Positions 41,314-52,239 of a stretch of 64,000 bases of DNA are shown one piece after another; within the stretch, counting starts at the first letter, position 1; every line of letters starts with the position of its first letter. The DNA is taken from assembly GCA_964016885.1 (NCBI GenBank), contig OZ024743.1, positions 166,025,992 to 166,089,991 on the forward strand. Reading direction: 5' to 3'. The notes under the pieces were generated by a model that had not been told where the DNA came from, did no database searches, and saw nothing but the letters and a program-made list of their open reading frames with translations. The DNA comes from Eledone cirrhosa. Taxonomy: Eukaryota; Mollusca; Cephalopoda; Octopoda; Eledonidae. Made by a program: the position numbers and the translations under genes.

Positions 41314-43224
41314 TTACTTACCTTCCGGGGTCTTGTGAAGGTCGGGTGGTTCGACCTCCATGGTTTGTGGGGTTTCTTTTGGGAACCCCTTTAATAGTCT
41401 TGACGTGGGTTTTACGTTCGGGGTTCCCACATCCCGAGGAAAGCTCTTTCGAATTTCTTTGTATGAAGCGAGCGACATTCGCATCAGAAGCAAATTATCT
41501 GGTACGCGAAATGTGCTCGCTTCAAATGTTTCCCCGTCTTTTTCGATGTTTGTGCTTCGTGCTACATGGGCCATCAATTCCTTGTTGGCCCTTCTGGCAA
41601 GCACGAAGTTTTTAATGTTTTGTTGCTCGGGTTTTATTTGTTCGTGTGATTGTGGTGGTGATAGCTTTGTTAGTGTTGTTTCTATTGTGTCTGCGTTTGT
41701 TGTGGGTGGGGTGTCTGTAGTTTCTGATGTTTGTGTGTCTATTTGTTCTTGTGTCTGTTTAGCTTGTTTGCGTTTGGGGGATTTTGGTGGTTGTGTTGGT
41801 GATGTTGTGGGGAAAATGTTTGTGTGGGTGGTGTGTGTATTTTTTTTTGTGGGGGTGTTTGTGCTTTGTGGATTTCTTTTTTTTTTGTGTTTTGTTTTTT
41901 GTATTTTGGGGGACTTTGGTTTTCCCTCATCTTCACTGCTGGAGGATGAGGGGTCTGTGGCTGTGAGCGTGTTTGTGTCTGAGTGAGTGTTTATGTTCTT
42001 GTTCGTGTGTGTATTTTGGGGGGGAGGGGGAATGGGAGAGCTTTCCTCGTTTCCCCCCTGGGTGTGCAATTTTGGTGGTTCCATTGTTGACGGTGTTGCT
42101 GGTGGTCCTTGTCCCGGCGTCGCCAGCAGTGGAATCTTTCGACCCCTTGCGCTTTTCGGCAGTTGAGGGCAGAAGGCTCGCAAGTGTGTCGTTTCCCCAC
42201 AAAGGAAACAATGCGGCCTTTTGCCCTCAGTCATTATATGCAACACCCTCCCGTTTTGGAGGCGGATGTGGTCCGGGATTGTTTTTACGTTTTCGGGTCT
42301 GATTTGGAGCAGTATCTCCAGATCAACCCCGGACCAGTCGTCCCTGGCAGTTCTCGTTGCCTCTACCGGGACTGTATCCGTTCCTTCCACGATTACGCAA
42401 CCCAGGAGCCACCACATATCAAGTCCTGGTGGAATCCTGGGAATGCGCACACGTGCTATTCGTTTTCCCATGTGGGAGGGGTACATTATGACCTTGCTGG
42501 TTTTGCAAGGGGTCATTGAATGCTTCACAGCGAGGGCTTCAGACTTGAACAGCACCGAAACGGTGCCGTATTGCCTGCCCCTCTCTATGAAGTCTGTGTC
42601 CTCTCTGATGTATTTCAGTGCGGCTTCTATGTCAGCTTGGGCGATTATCGCTGCCCTCTTTGTCTCTACTGAGATGCATCTGAAATGCACCGTTCTTTTT
42701 TCCACTGCCTCAATGGCTTCTGCCGGGACAGTTAAGTTTGCCCAGGTCTGCTCTTGATTTATGATTTTCCAGGCCTGGGCCAACTTTTCCTCTCTGTTGG
42801 TTAAGTCGATGCTGTAGCATGGTCTCCTTTTAGCCGCTGCCACAGCAGCGAAAGTGTTCTTGTTGGTGTTGTCACTGTTGTTGTTCTTGTTGGTGTTGCT
42901 GCTGCTATTGCTGTTGTTGTTCTCCCCTGTGTCGTAGTTACCTTCTGTGCTGTTGGCCTTGTTGGTGCTGCTGCTGTCGCTACTATTACTCTCTGTGCTG
43001 TTCGTTTTGTTGGTGCTCTCGCTATTACCACCTTCTGCGCTGTTCGGCTTGTTGGTGTTGGTGTTGTCGCTGTTACCACCTTCCGCGCCGCTCGGCCCGT
43101 TGGTGCTGGCACTGTCGCTGCTCACATTCGTGCTGGTGGCGCTCCTCGCCTCACCTCTCCTCTCAACGCTCAAGTCGCCGTTGCACGACAGCAGACCCGC
43201 CTCTAGGGGGCGTGGCTCCGCCAT
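41314..43224 (-). CDS. Tx1-like ORF1 (nucleic-acid-binding protein), unit C
   Basis: 636 codons with the same layout as unit B: low-complexity leader, middle domain, CCHC knuckle, Thr/His/Lys-rich linker with SSSSSEDEGKPKSP, and C-terminal LARRANKELMAHVARST region. No amino-acid difference from unit B was noticed in comparing the two. The reading frame passes through several mononucleotide runs, notably T9-T10 near 41877, which makes its intactness in two copies informative. Stop codon 29 nt before ORF2. Confidence 0.92.
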   Translation of the reverse strand: MAEPRPLEAGLLSCNGDLSVERRGEARSATSTNVSSDSASTNGPSGAEGGNSDNTNTNKPNSAEGGNSESTNKTNSTESNSSDSSSTNKANSTEGNYDTGENNNSNSSSNTNKNNNSDNTNKNTFAAVAAAKRRPCYSIDLTNREEKLAQAWKIINQEQTWANLTVPAEAIEAVEKRTVHFRCISVETKRAAIIAQADIEAALKYIREDTDFIERGRQYGTVSVLFKSEALAVKHSMTPCKTSKVIMYPSHMGKRIARVRIPRIPPGLDMWWLLGCVIVEGTDTVPVEATRTARDDWSGVDLEILLQIRPENVKTIPDHIRLQNGRVLHIMTEGKRPHCFLCGETTHLRAFCPQLPKSARGRKIPLLATPGQGPPATPSTMEPPKLHTQGGNEESSPIPPPPQNTHTNKNINTHSDTNTLTATDPSSSSSEDEGKPKSPKIQKTKHKKKRNPQSTNTPTKKNTHTTHTNIFPTTSPTQPPKSPKRKQAKQTQEQIDTQTSETTDTPPTTNADTIETTLTKLSPPQSHEQIKPEQQNIKNFVLARRANKELMAHVARSTNIEKDGETFEASTFRVPDNLLLMRMSLASYKEIRKSFPRDVGTPNVKPTSRLLKGFPKETPQTMEVEPPDLHKTPEGK

Positions 43225-43433
43225 GTTTTTTTGAGAAAAAAATTATTTTTTTTTCAAAATAAAGTTCAAATATTTGGGCCAAAAGGCCCAAATATTATGA
43301 GTTATTCCTTCACAGGATACAAATTAATGTCTTATAATGCTTCAGCGGTACAAAAAATAAACAATTCTCTACAATTAATCCTCAAAAAATTGCTTACTCA
43401 CGGAGCTTCAAAAAACGTACATCCACTTTCGTC

Positions 43434-43448
43434 AATAATAATAATAAT
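43434..43448. repeat. (AAT)5 at the outer 5' edge of the Tx1-type array
   Basis: Five AAT units between the sense 5' end of unit C and the (AT)n preceding the foldback element. Confidence 0.97.
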
Positions 43449-43460
43449 ATATGTATATAT

Positions 43461-44714
43461 ATATTGAAAGAGTGAAGAATAACATGATCAACAGTACAAA
43501 AAAAGAGTTTTATTTACAGTCTTAACAATTGTTTCACTGATTAAGTTGTCTAAAAATTGCTGAACACTTGAAGCTGTGCCACTCAATTTTAAATACGTTG
43601 TTAACTTAACCAGATTCATCAGAAAGGACTGTTAAAAATATGCTCAGCGTTTACGAATTCAAATTACAACATCACTAATAAAGAAAGAGAGAGAAAAAAG
43701 AAAGAGCGAAAGAAAGAAAGAAAAAGAAAAAGATATAGAGAAAAAGTCAGAGAGAAAAAAGAAAGAAGAGAAAAGGATGAAGAAAAGGATAAAATATTAA
43801 GAAAAAGAAAAAGAAAAAGAAAAAGAAAAGGAAAAAGAAAAAGAAAAAAAACAGAGAAAAAACAACAAAGACAACAACAATAAATGAATAAACGCTAATA
43901 AACAAGTTACAACGAGGATGATGAAAAAACAATACAAAATATTAATTTATTAATGTAACTAATACATACATGAATATATTTAACATGTTCATGTTTATAC
44001 CAACATATCTCTATATTTTAACCACCAACACCACGACTACTCTCAATAATCTTACTATGTTTACTTTTCTTCGCACACATATAACATTTTTTTTTTATCA
44101 TATTTTGTAGTTTTTTCATCATCCTCGTTGTAACTTGTTTATTAGCATTTATTCATTTATTGTTGTTGTCTTTGTTGTTTTTCTGTTTTTATTTTTATTT
44201 TTATTTTATTTTATTTTTTATTTTATTTTTTATTTTTATTTTTATTTTTATTTTTATTTTTATTTTTATTTTTATTTTTATTTTTATTTTTATTTTTATT
44301 TTTATTTTTATTTTTATTTTTATTTTTATTTTTATTTTTGATTTTATTTTTATTTTTATTTTTATTTTTATTTTTATTTTTACTTTTATTTTTATTTTTA
44401 TTTTTATTTATCTTTTATCCTTTTCTCTTCTTTTTTTCTCTTTGTCTTTTTTCTCTATATCTTTTTCTTTTTCTTTTTTCTCTCTTTTCTCTCTCTCTTT
44501 ATTAATGATGTAATTTGAATTCGTAAACGCTGAGCATATTTTTAACAGTCCCTTCTGATGAATCTGGTTAAGCTCACAACGTATTTAAAATGGAGTGGCA
44601 CAGCTTCAAGTGTTCAGCAATTTTTAGACAACTTAATCAGTGAAACAATTGTTAATACTGTAAATAAAACCCTTTTTGTACTGTTGACCATGTTATTCTT
44701 CACTCTTTCAATAT
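43461..44714. mobile_element. 1.25-kb foldback element with long inverted arms
   Basis: The left arm 43461-43940 and right arm 44102-44714 are reverse complements. Outer parts (about 230 bp, ATTGAAAGAGTGAAGAATAA to TTTGAATTCGTAAACGC) and inner parts (about 75 bp around AACAAGTTACAACGAGGATG) match with few substitutions. Between them the purine tract has diverged, AAAAAG units at left and ATTTTT units at right, where the array expanded to about 220 bp. The central loop is about 160 bp. No transposase or RT frame is present. It resembles a non-autonomous foldback transposon or a palindrome made by inverted duplication. Confidence 0.85.
44190..44408. repeat. (ATTTTT)n array in the foldback right arm
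   Basis: About 36 hexanucleotide units with few interruptions. The FYFYFY open frames are repeat artefacts. Confidence 0.95.
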
Positions 44715-44876
44715 TATTACTCCCAGATAAACTTACATAGGAATTCAAGAGAACTCACAAACTCGCCACCTACGGAAACCTCTTGTTGAGTCAAATAACG
44801 CCGTATGCTAAAACTATCCACAATACGGAGTATTCACAACCTCTAACTGGATTACCTATAACGATATTTTGTTATC

Positions 44877-44940
<64 letters not shown>

Positions 44941-46430
44941 CGAAGGAAGTGTGGTAAGGAACCAGATGGACCATAACGCACCAGAGTACTCAATACTTAG
45001 GGTAAACTAAGGTCAATACTAAGAAAGAAAGAATGAAAACTACAGACAAAAATGTGAACTTTGGTCTTTATATATGTATGTAAAAACAATTTTCCCCCAT
45101 ATTCTTATTGTTCTTATTGATATGCAATTTAATTGCATTATACACTTCCGTCGTGGGAAAAGCCTACAAGCTGAAACCGGTACAAATAATGCGGAAATTC
45201 CTATTTTGTAAATAAATGTTTTAATATTATTCTGAGAGAATTTCCCCTGTTTTTTTTTTTTGTTTTTTTTACTATATATATTTATGGATAGGGTTAGAAA
45301 CTCACAATAAGTGACAAGAAAAATATAGACTTCGGCGAGAGGAGAGAGTAGAAGATGTATTGACTTTAACATGTTTCTTTGCCTTTTATAATAGTCTACA
45401 TATGCTGACTACAATATATATTGTTCAATCACATGCAATACTTAATTATTTTTCACACGTCTTCAGAAAACTTAGAGTTAGCTGTGGTAGTTTCCTTTCT
45501 GCATGGTGTAGAATTCAGGAATGAGTTGGGTTTTATGTTGGTCGATTTAAAAATAGTATTTACGTTTAAGAATAAAATAAAATAAAACAAATGACAATAA
45601 AATAAAATAAAATAAAATAAAATAAGCTAGAGTGAGAAGTAGAGAAAGTTAGGGGGAAAGGGGATGGGGTGAAGAGTTTTGCACTTTCACTTGATGTGTT
45701 GTGATGTGAAACAACTTTTTTTTACCATTGACAAATGTGAAGGTTTCAGAGTTTGCCATATATGGTCAAGAGAGCCATGCTAATGGAGGAGGGAGAGAAG
45801 GGTGAAGAGAGAAGAGAAGGGAGAGAGAAAATTGAAAGAGAAGGAAAGGGTGAACATTAAGAATATGATTGAAGAGAGAAGAAAGTGACGTATGAGGAGG
45901 TAGGATGGTTTTGAAGAGTACTGAAAGTTCAAATGCTACAGGTTAGATACAATAGATAGAATGTAGTAAATTACAGATATCTGAGAACGAATCTTGTTCT
46001 AATCTAGTTTGCATTTTGCGAAGGTTTTTAGAACCTTACGTCATGCCGGGAATTTAGAAGGTCCTTTCCGGTCGCTATTTCAACCACTTCCGCCAGACAT
46101 TCACAGGGTTGTCGTTCATTCCGCTATGGACGGGCGAATCTCAACACTGACCATTGTAGTGTGTATTCTATATTGGTGAAATTCAGATCCCATATTGTTT
46201 TCGCTAGGAGCGCGGATCTAGCTAAACTAGGGTTTCCAAACGTGTGAAAAACGTGTGAAAAAATTCGTGGCACCCACATACTTAGATATCCCCAGTTTTG
46301 ATTTGACCGCACATTGCTACACTTGCTTATATTATATACTCCGTGATCCCTTCTGGACAAACATAGCATACTTATGATATACGAATCAAAGGATACCATC
46401 GAGTCAAATTCTCTGGTAAGCAGTTATCTT
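44715..46430. other. No gene seen; (AT)n and (AAAAT)n microsatellites
   Basis: Holds (AT)n at 44880-44939, AAAAT-type pentanucleotides at about 45575-45625 and a purine-rich stretch at about 45780-45900. Otherwise unassigned. Short open frames here lack recognisable domains. Confidence 0.55.
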
Positions 46431-46474
46431 GTTTAAGCATTCATTGTTGATATACATAAACAAAACATTATCTA

Positions 46475-46502
46475 TCCTCACACACACTCACACACACACA
46501 CA

Positions 46503-46584
<82 letters not shown>

Positions 46585-46590
46585 CGTACA
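46475..46590. repeat. (CA)n(TA)n microsatellite
   Basis: About ten CA-type units and about 37 TA units. They directly precede a LINE 3' fragment, as at 7.4 kb and 8.2 kb. Confidence 0.95.
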
Positions 46591-46597
46591 TATATAT

Positions 46598-46850
46598 CAT
46601 GGTTGCGAAAAATTAGGCATAAAAGAAATCCGATGTAATGTGCGTTTGTATGGACACGTGATGTGTATGGAGGATAACAACTGTATAAAGAGGTGCAGAA
46701 AAATCTCAATAGGAGTAGACCTAGGAAGATATGGAATGCAGTAGTAGTCTTAAGAAACTGAACCTCACGGGGAAGATGATAAAGGACCAGGAGGATTGGT
46801 AACATGCTGTATTGGAAAAGACCCAACGTAAAATTTGACCTGACCAATTC
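46598..46850 (+). pseudogene. LINE 3' end (family L-SSGGG), short fragment
   Basis: Encodes in shifting frames [23 protein letters not shown] sequence with [10 protein letters not shown], then a NLTGKMIKDQEDW-like end. This corresponds to the last 70 or so codons of the family at 7.5-8.2 kb and 62.2-64 kb (YGHVMRMKDDSCIKK). Only the terminal part is present. Confidence 0.65.
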
Positions 46851-48119
46851 ACGTTCCCCCCTCCTCTTATCTTCACTCTTGCTGTACAACCCCCTTTTTC
46901 CTACTTTCTCAACACGTTCCTCACCACAACAGTCATGCCCCCATGACATTATACCTGTCAGCCCCCACAACCTGTTACTCCTATCCCACGCCCATGTGGT
47001 AAGTATGGGATATTTAATAACTGTCAACCTCCTTAGTGCTGATGCCACAATAAAACGCACCCACTATACTCTGTAAAGGGATTGCTGTTAGAAGGGGCCT
47101 CCAACCGTAAAAACTACGCCAAAATGGTTTGAGAGGACTCTCCAATTACGACAAGGCAATCATTCCAGTGCCACGGAAAAATGCACCCAGTATACCCTGT
47201 ACGGTAATACGAACGTTATCCAACGGTAGAAACAATAACAAACAAATGATCGAAAGGACACTTTACTTGTGTCGAGGACACGACAGCCTCTCTGCCGTTA
47301 GTGTTCAACACGATAAACGCACCATGAACACTCTGGATATTTTCACAACGCTGTTACGCGACAAAGATATTTTGTGATGTATTTATTGATCGCAAAAAAT
47401 GATTATATATTAAATTCAATTATACAAATTTGTATAAAACTATAATATTTTAAGGTTCAGTAATGTACCTCTCCGAGTTCTGCACCCAAGACAGTTGCCT
47501 GGTTAGCCTTAATGATAGCGCCGGTCATGCTTAGGTATTTAATGCGGTAGCCCCAGTTTTAGTAAGATTTTTAACGAATTCATAACCCATAACAATGTTA
47601 AAATATTAATAAAGAAAGGAAACATGAGAATTTAATTTTTCGGTAAATATTTAAATTGTAACTACGTTCAACATAAATGTTTAAGATTTTACATACAAGT
47701 CATGATCCGGGAAACGCCTTTTCTATTCTCTCCGCTGGGGCCGCGAGGCGGCCTGTGCGTGGGTCCCCATTTGCTCATAATAGTGAGGGATGGAGAGAGC
47801 GGAGAGACGGAAGCAATGGCAGTGGGAGTTTGGTTCCTTTGTGTTCAGAACTGGTGTTCATGTATGTTTCACAGACACACACTCACACTGAGGCATTGAT
47901 AATTACCAACAAATAATTTATTAAAATATACATATTTACACACGCACACAATTCATAAAATATACATATTCACATTTGTATTTATATAAGTTCATTTACA
48001 AGAAGCTAGATATAGACAGATGTAAAGCTCAGACGTAGATTCTTTAGGTATCATGGTTCTGTTTGGGTGCAGATTTTTCTTTAAATAATGAGCCATTAAC
48101 CAAGCTACACCCGCTGCAA
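46851..48119. other. No gene seen
   Basis: Unassigned sequence. Open frames of up to about 90 codons (for example near 46804-47076 and 47129-47377) show no recognisable motif. Confidence 0.5.
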
Positions 48120-49360
48120 CATCTACCTAACCTCGCGGGGTTCCCTCCTCAGATGGGCCGCCGACGCTCCGATCTTGCGGAGGAGCTCGGCAAGTACGCC
48201 TGAGGTCTCGACGGCGGCCGGACAAACGCCGGTATTTGTTTATTTTACGCTCTTCTACGAAGCGAGCTGCGATACCGGGGTTCGTGGCCGAAGCAACTAA
48301 GTTGGAGGCGGAGAATGTGTCGCAGCAGGAAGCGTCCCAGATGAGCGACCTACCTCCTTCGAATGGGAAGAGGGTGATTCCGTCTAGGTGCTTGCCATCT
48401 CCGCGGTCTATGCCTGCTGGCTCCAGTTGAAATGGAAAGCCAGCTGCGTCCAGGCTTCTTCTCAATATGTCGTTGAGAGCGGCGTGTCGGGAGAACCGGA
48501 CTTGTCAACAACCGCCCCGCAGTGGAATTTATGTGACTCACAAACGTGGAGGCCAAGGCGTTGGGCAACTCCGATGCGAGAGCACTCATCATCAAGTAGG
48601 GTACCGGTTGATGAGGAGGGCACCGAATTGAGCCACGCACCGTTGTTGGGCTGAGAAGCGGAGAGGAGAGGCGAGGCGGTGTTGGTCCAAGCCAGACTTG
48701 ATCCGCCTGACAGAGGACCTGCAATTGATGTTGAGGATAGAGAGGCCCTCGCCTATCCAGTAGACCAGAGCCTGTTCCATCTCAGAGGCCAGGTCAGGTT
48801 CGGCCGTCTGGCTGAGAACCTCGCTGACGAGAGCGCAATAGGAGGAAATAGAGGAGAGGTAGGCAGGTAAAGTTAAATCTGAAGCTGCTCGGAGACCGAG
48901 GCCACCGAACCTCGCTGTGAGTGTCGCCTGTTGCCAGCCTGCGCTGTCGAAACTGACATTGCAAATGAGTTCCGGATAGCGTCGAATGGTGGTGTCAAGT
49001 TTCCCGAGATCTGCATGGGGGTGGAAAGGTGCACCGCGCAGCGTGAATGTGAGGGAGGGCGAAACAGTTCCTCAAGAAGAAGAGCGCTAGGTGAGTGTCA
49101 ATGAGGTGCAGCCTTTCTGCTAATCGAGACAAATCGATGTGCTTGGTCTCCAGGCAGTCTCTTCTCTTATGGCTTTCGGGAGAATGGGGGAGCCGAGAAT
49201 GCATGTGGCATCCTTGAGTGTCAGCCGATCCCTGGCCAAGAAGTATGGGAGCAGTGTACGGCGTTGCGGAATTCGGCCTCTCCGGGGAATGCTTTTGCCG
49301 TCTTGTCAGCGGGGCGCAGCACTTCTGCCCTCTTACCCAAGGCCCAAAGCCCAATCACCT
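48120..49360 (-). pseudogene. Second RLE-type LINE relic (same family as 11-14 kb)
   Basis: Minus-strand pieces include RRSLDAAGFPFQLEPAGIDR, DGITLFPFEGGRSLIWDAS and NLVASATNPGIAARFVEER (48127-48465), aligning with GLDAAGFPSQFEPVGLDRGD at 11353-11688. Further up, HLIDTHLALFFLRNCFALPH (about 49070) matches GLIDGHPSLFLLRNYFAMSK. The PD of the nuclease reads LD here (KHLDGI). Only the region after the RT survives, in several frames. Confidence 0.72.
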
Positions 49361-50059
49361 TCCCCCTTCACCTCCTCTCTTCTGCGACATCAGAGCTCTT
49401 GCCATCGCCTCCCCTTCCCGTTCTTTTTCTTCTTTCTTTCTCTTTTTTTTTCTATATTTCCCTATTCTTTCTTTTTTTAATTTTTTCTTGCTAAATTTTA
49501 TTTTTAAAATAAACATCTATTTGAGTAAAACTTTCTTTCTCATTCTTTCCGACTTCTCACTGTCAACAACATTTCTCTACCCATGACACCATCACCCCTG
49601 TCTCTTTCTCTCTCTGTCACCTCTTGTTTGTTCACAATACATCATTTTCGTTTTCTCTCAAACATTCGCACTGTTTCTGTGTTTTTGTCACTCAGTTCCC
49701 TTGGCATCCTTAGTGTGCGCGCGCGCGTGTGTGTATGTATGCTTTCTAAACATAGTCAACCATTCATGGGCTTTTCAGCAAACGGGATTAATTACACTTA
49801 CTATAGAGAACCATACAAAAGGGGCTTTTCTCTTTTCTTCATATTTTTCGACTAACGAAACAACTAAAGTGGCGCAAAAAGATAAGCCTGTAAAGTGAAG
49901 CAAAAACACGAATAACTTCCTATGTATAATGGACAATACTATCAACAACTCTATTTTCTATTAATACATTCTTTTAATGCAGTTAAGAGATGTCATGTTG
50001 TCAGAAACAGTAGTTTTGTGTGTACGGATACTTTCGCTGGAACTGTGTTTGTTGTTGTA
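49361..50059. other. No gene seen; pyrimidine-rich
   Basis: T/C-rich sequence at 49400-49620 and unassigned AT-rich sequence after it. The open frames are composition artefacts. Confidence 0.5.
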
Positions 50060-51900
50060 ACGGGAAACATTCGGACTTACCTTACTGCTGACACCACAGT
50101 CTCGTCTACCAAGATGTTGTCGATGTAGGAGTTAGTGGCCCTCTTCACCTTGGCTATTTTCCCCAGAATGACCATGAGGACCGTCACCATGATCTTTGGT
50201 GCTGAGTTCAACCTGAAGCCCTGCCTGGTCAGGCAGTATGTCTGTCTCTTATACCTGACCAGCTAATACTTCCACAGCTTCTCATCTACCTGTAGCTGTA
50301 GATATGCCAACTGTAAGTCGGCAATCGTGGAGGCCCCCATCATTCGTCTCTACTCTCACAAGGTCTCCCTGCAGACATTCATGACCTCACCCACCTGTAT
50401 GGCATGACACGTGTTCGTTCAGCTCACGAAAGTCCAGCACCGGTCTGACCTTGTTCTTCCTGGGTTGTACCACTGCCATTAACGGCAACACTCCACTCTT
50501 TACCTCCTCCTTCCAAGGGATCAATAAACCCTCTTCGATCCATCTTTGTACTTCTCCCTCAAACTCGCTTCTGTCATCTCCTTTCAATGTACGCTGATAA
50601 CAGCTTACTCTATTCTTCAGCGTTGGTGGTTCTCCTTTCCAGTACCGCTCAACAACCCATCGAACACAGCCCTTAAATCCTTGTCCTGTATGGTGTGAGC
50701 GGCATGTTTTTCTTCGTGGATTTCCGTGTTCTCCTGTTGCATACTCACGGCGCATGATGTTTCCACGCTACCAAACGTTAACCCGACTTCACACACTGTA
50801 ACACCTCCTAAGCAGCCAATCACATCCATGCCCCCCCCCCTCCATTACTACATCGACTCTGTCCACCATGTGGTCAATCACGATCGCCCGGAGCCTTATT
50901 TTTCTTCTCCGTACCGCCATCTCCACCTGACTGTTACCTCTGCATCTAATCTCCTGCCATCGACTCTCTTCACACTATTCATTCCGCTCCACTTTTTAAC
51001 CACCTCTAGGGTCACTAATGTTGTGCAGCCGGTGTCCACGAGGGCTCGTGACGGCTTCCCCCACCAGAACTTCCACTACGGACAGCGACTGCAAGGCCGC
51101 CTCTATTTATTTCCAGGGGTAGCTACCGGCGCAGTTATCCCCTCCCCCTGGACCATTTCTCTGGTCGTAATTATTGGTGATGTGGCCTAGCCGCTTACAT
51201 TGGTAGCAGATTATGTCTGGCTTCGGTCCTCTCCAGTGCCTTACCATGTGTGGGCCCTGGCACCTAAAGCACCGGCCTCTGAAGGCACGCGGACGAATAT
51301 TCACAGTGGCTGTTCTCCTTTCGTCGTTCGTCGATCGCTGTCGACTGCTATGGGCTTCCGTCGCTGCTAGCACTGCAACGTTCCGCTCAGCGCCTTGTGT
51401 TACTACGCAGGCCTACGCGATTAGCTCACTCATGCTCATCTCTCTGTTGCCAAGAAGCTGTTGGAGCCCCACCGAGATCTCCTCGGGGAACCCGTTCATA
51501 AACGCCATCCGTGCGGCACTTTTACGGTCTACCGGCAATCCAACCAATGTAGCCGACCGCCGTATTTCCGCTGCAAATACGTCCACGTGTTCTCCCCTCC
51601 ATCTCACTTTGCCTAGCTTGGCGAAAGCAGCATAAACCCCTCAGTGAGCGCTTCCTTAAGCCGTTGCTCTATCTTCTCCGCGTTCAGTTGGTCTGATTCG
51701 TCCATCTCGAGGTATAATGCCAGTGCATTTCCATCAAGATAAAGAGCGATCAAGCCAGAACGTTCTCAATACCTTGCAGCATGGAAACCAATCTGACTTT
51801 TCTAAACCAGGCGATGACATCTCCCTCACCGTTAAAGGCTTTGATCGCGTCGCTACTCATTTTCAATTACGCCGCCATCTCCTTTGCGAGATCGTAAAAG
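50060..51900 (-). pseudogene. Gypsy remnant: RT, protease, gag
   Basis: A relative of the 17-21 kb element but a distinct lineage. From the right: gag MSSDAIKAFNGEGDVIAWFR (near 51860) and MRWRGEHVDVFAAEIRRSA, a knuckle CYQCKRLGHI (near 51200), and protease KPSRALVDTGCTTLV with an intact DTG (51028-51036). RT follows with YWKGEPPTLKNRVSCYQR and LPLMAVVQPRKNKVRPVLDF. The palm box reads YIDN instead of YIDD (50116-50127). Sequence past the palm, including RNase H and the integrase core, is absent at the left end. Frameshifts throughout. Confidence 0.82.
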
Positions 51901-51989
51901 TCAGTAATACCCCAAGAAGAGAAAGAATGAAAAAGAAACGCTGCCGGGAGTAAGAATGCCGAAAGACGGAAAAAAGTATTTAAACGCCG

Positions 51990-52239
51990 AAATTTGTTTG
52001 TAACTGGAAGCATTCGGAATTGCCATGCGTCTTCAATTCACTTTGGGCAGAGTCGTCCACCGTCCAGGTGTGGTACATCCGACTTTGGATATCAGAGCCT
52101 CTCTCAATCACGCTTCACACTGCACGTCACCACTCGACCACGAACTGCTGTAACTGTCAGTAACTTCTGAACCCTCATGTAACTTCACTCGTCCTCCCGC
52201 TTCCGATCAGGCGTCCCCAGCTTCCAGCAATCTCCTCCA
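51990..52239 (-). repeat. LTR of the second gypsy lineage (edges approximate)
   Basis: Inferred from position: gag and its leader lie to the left (downstream in sense of a 5' LTR), while a polypurine tract and integrase tail lie to the right, as beside a 3' LTR. The right edge at 52239 is set by CAGGGGGCG/TGGAGGAGATTGC (minus strand), matching the tract-LTR junction at 17479. The left edge is not determined. Confidence 0.5.

Larger units (their letters stand above)
37606..43433 (-). mobile_element. Tx1-like non-LTR retrotransposon, tandem unit C
   Basis: A 5,828-bp unit, the 5'-most in sense orientation, with both ORFs open. The 5' UTR (43225-43433, about 209 bp) contains a perfect 12-bp hairpin AATATTTGGGCC/GGCCCAAATATT with loop AAAA near 43269-43297. 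The 3' UTR is about 259 bp with a terminal AATAAA. The element starts right after an (AAT)5 run on the plus strand. It is a candidate for a competent copy if the transcribed region is complete. Confidence 0.95.

Noticed and set aside
25942..43448. The Tx1-like array as a pure assembly artefact
   Set aside because: Each unit has private substitutions and indels in ORF and UTR, so simple duplication of one copy by an assembler is unlikely. Long reads are still the decisive test.
45130..45230. Hammerhead ribozyme or Penelope terminal fragment suggested by GCTGAAACCGG
   Set aside because: The CTGATGA core of a hammerhead is absent and no Penelope-type RT is near.
46488..47060. 190-codon minus-strand frame
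   Set aside because: It crosses (TA)n and the antisense of a LINE 3' fragment; the N-terminal part has no recognised domain.
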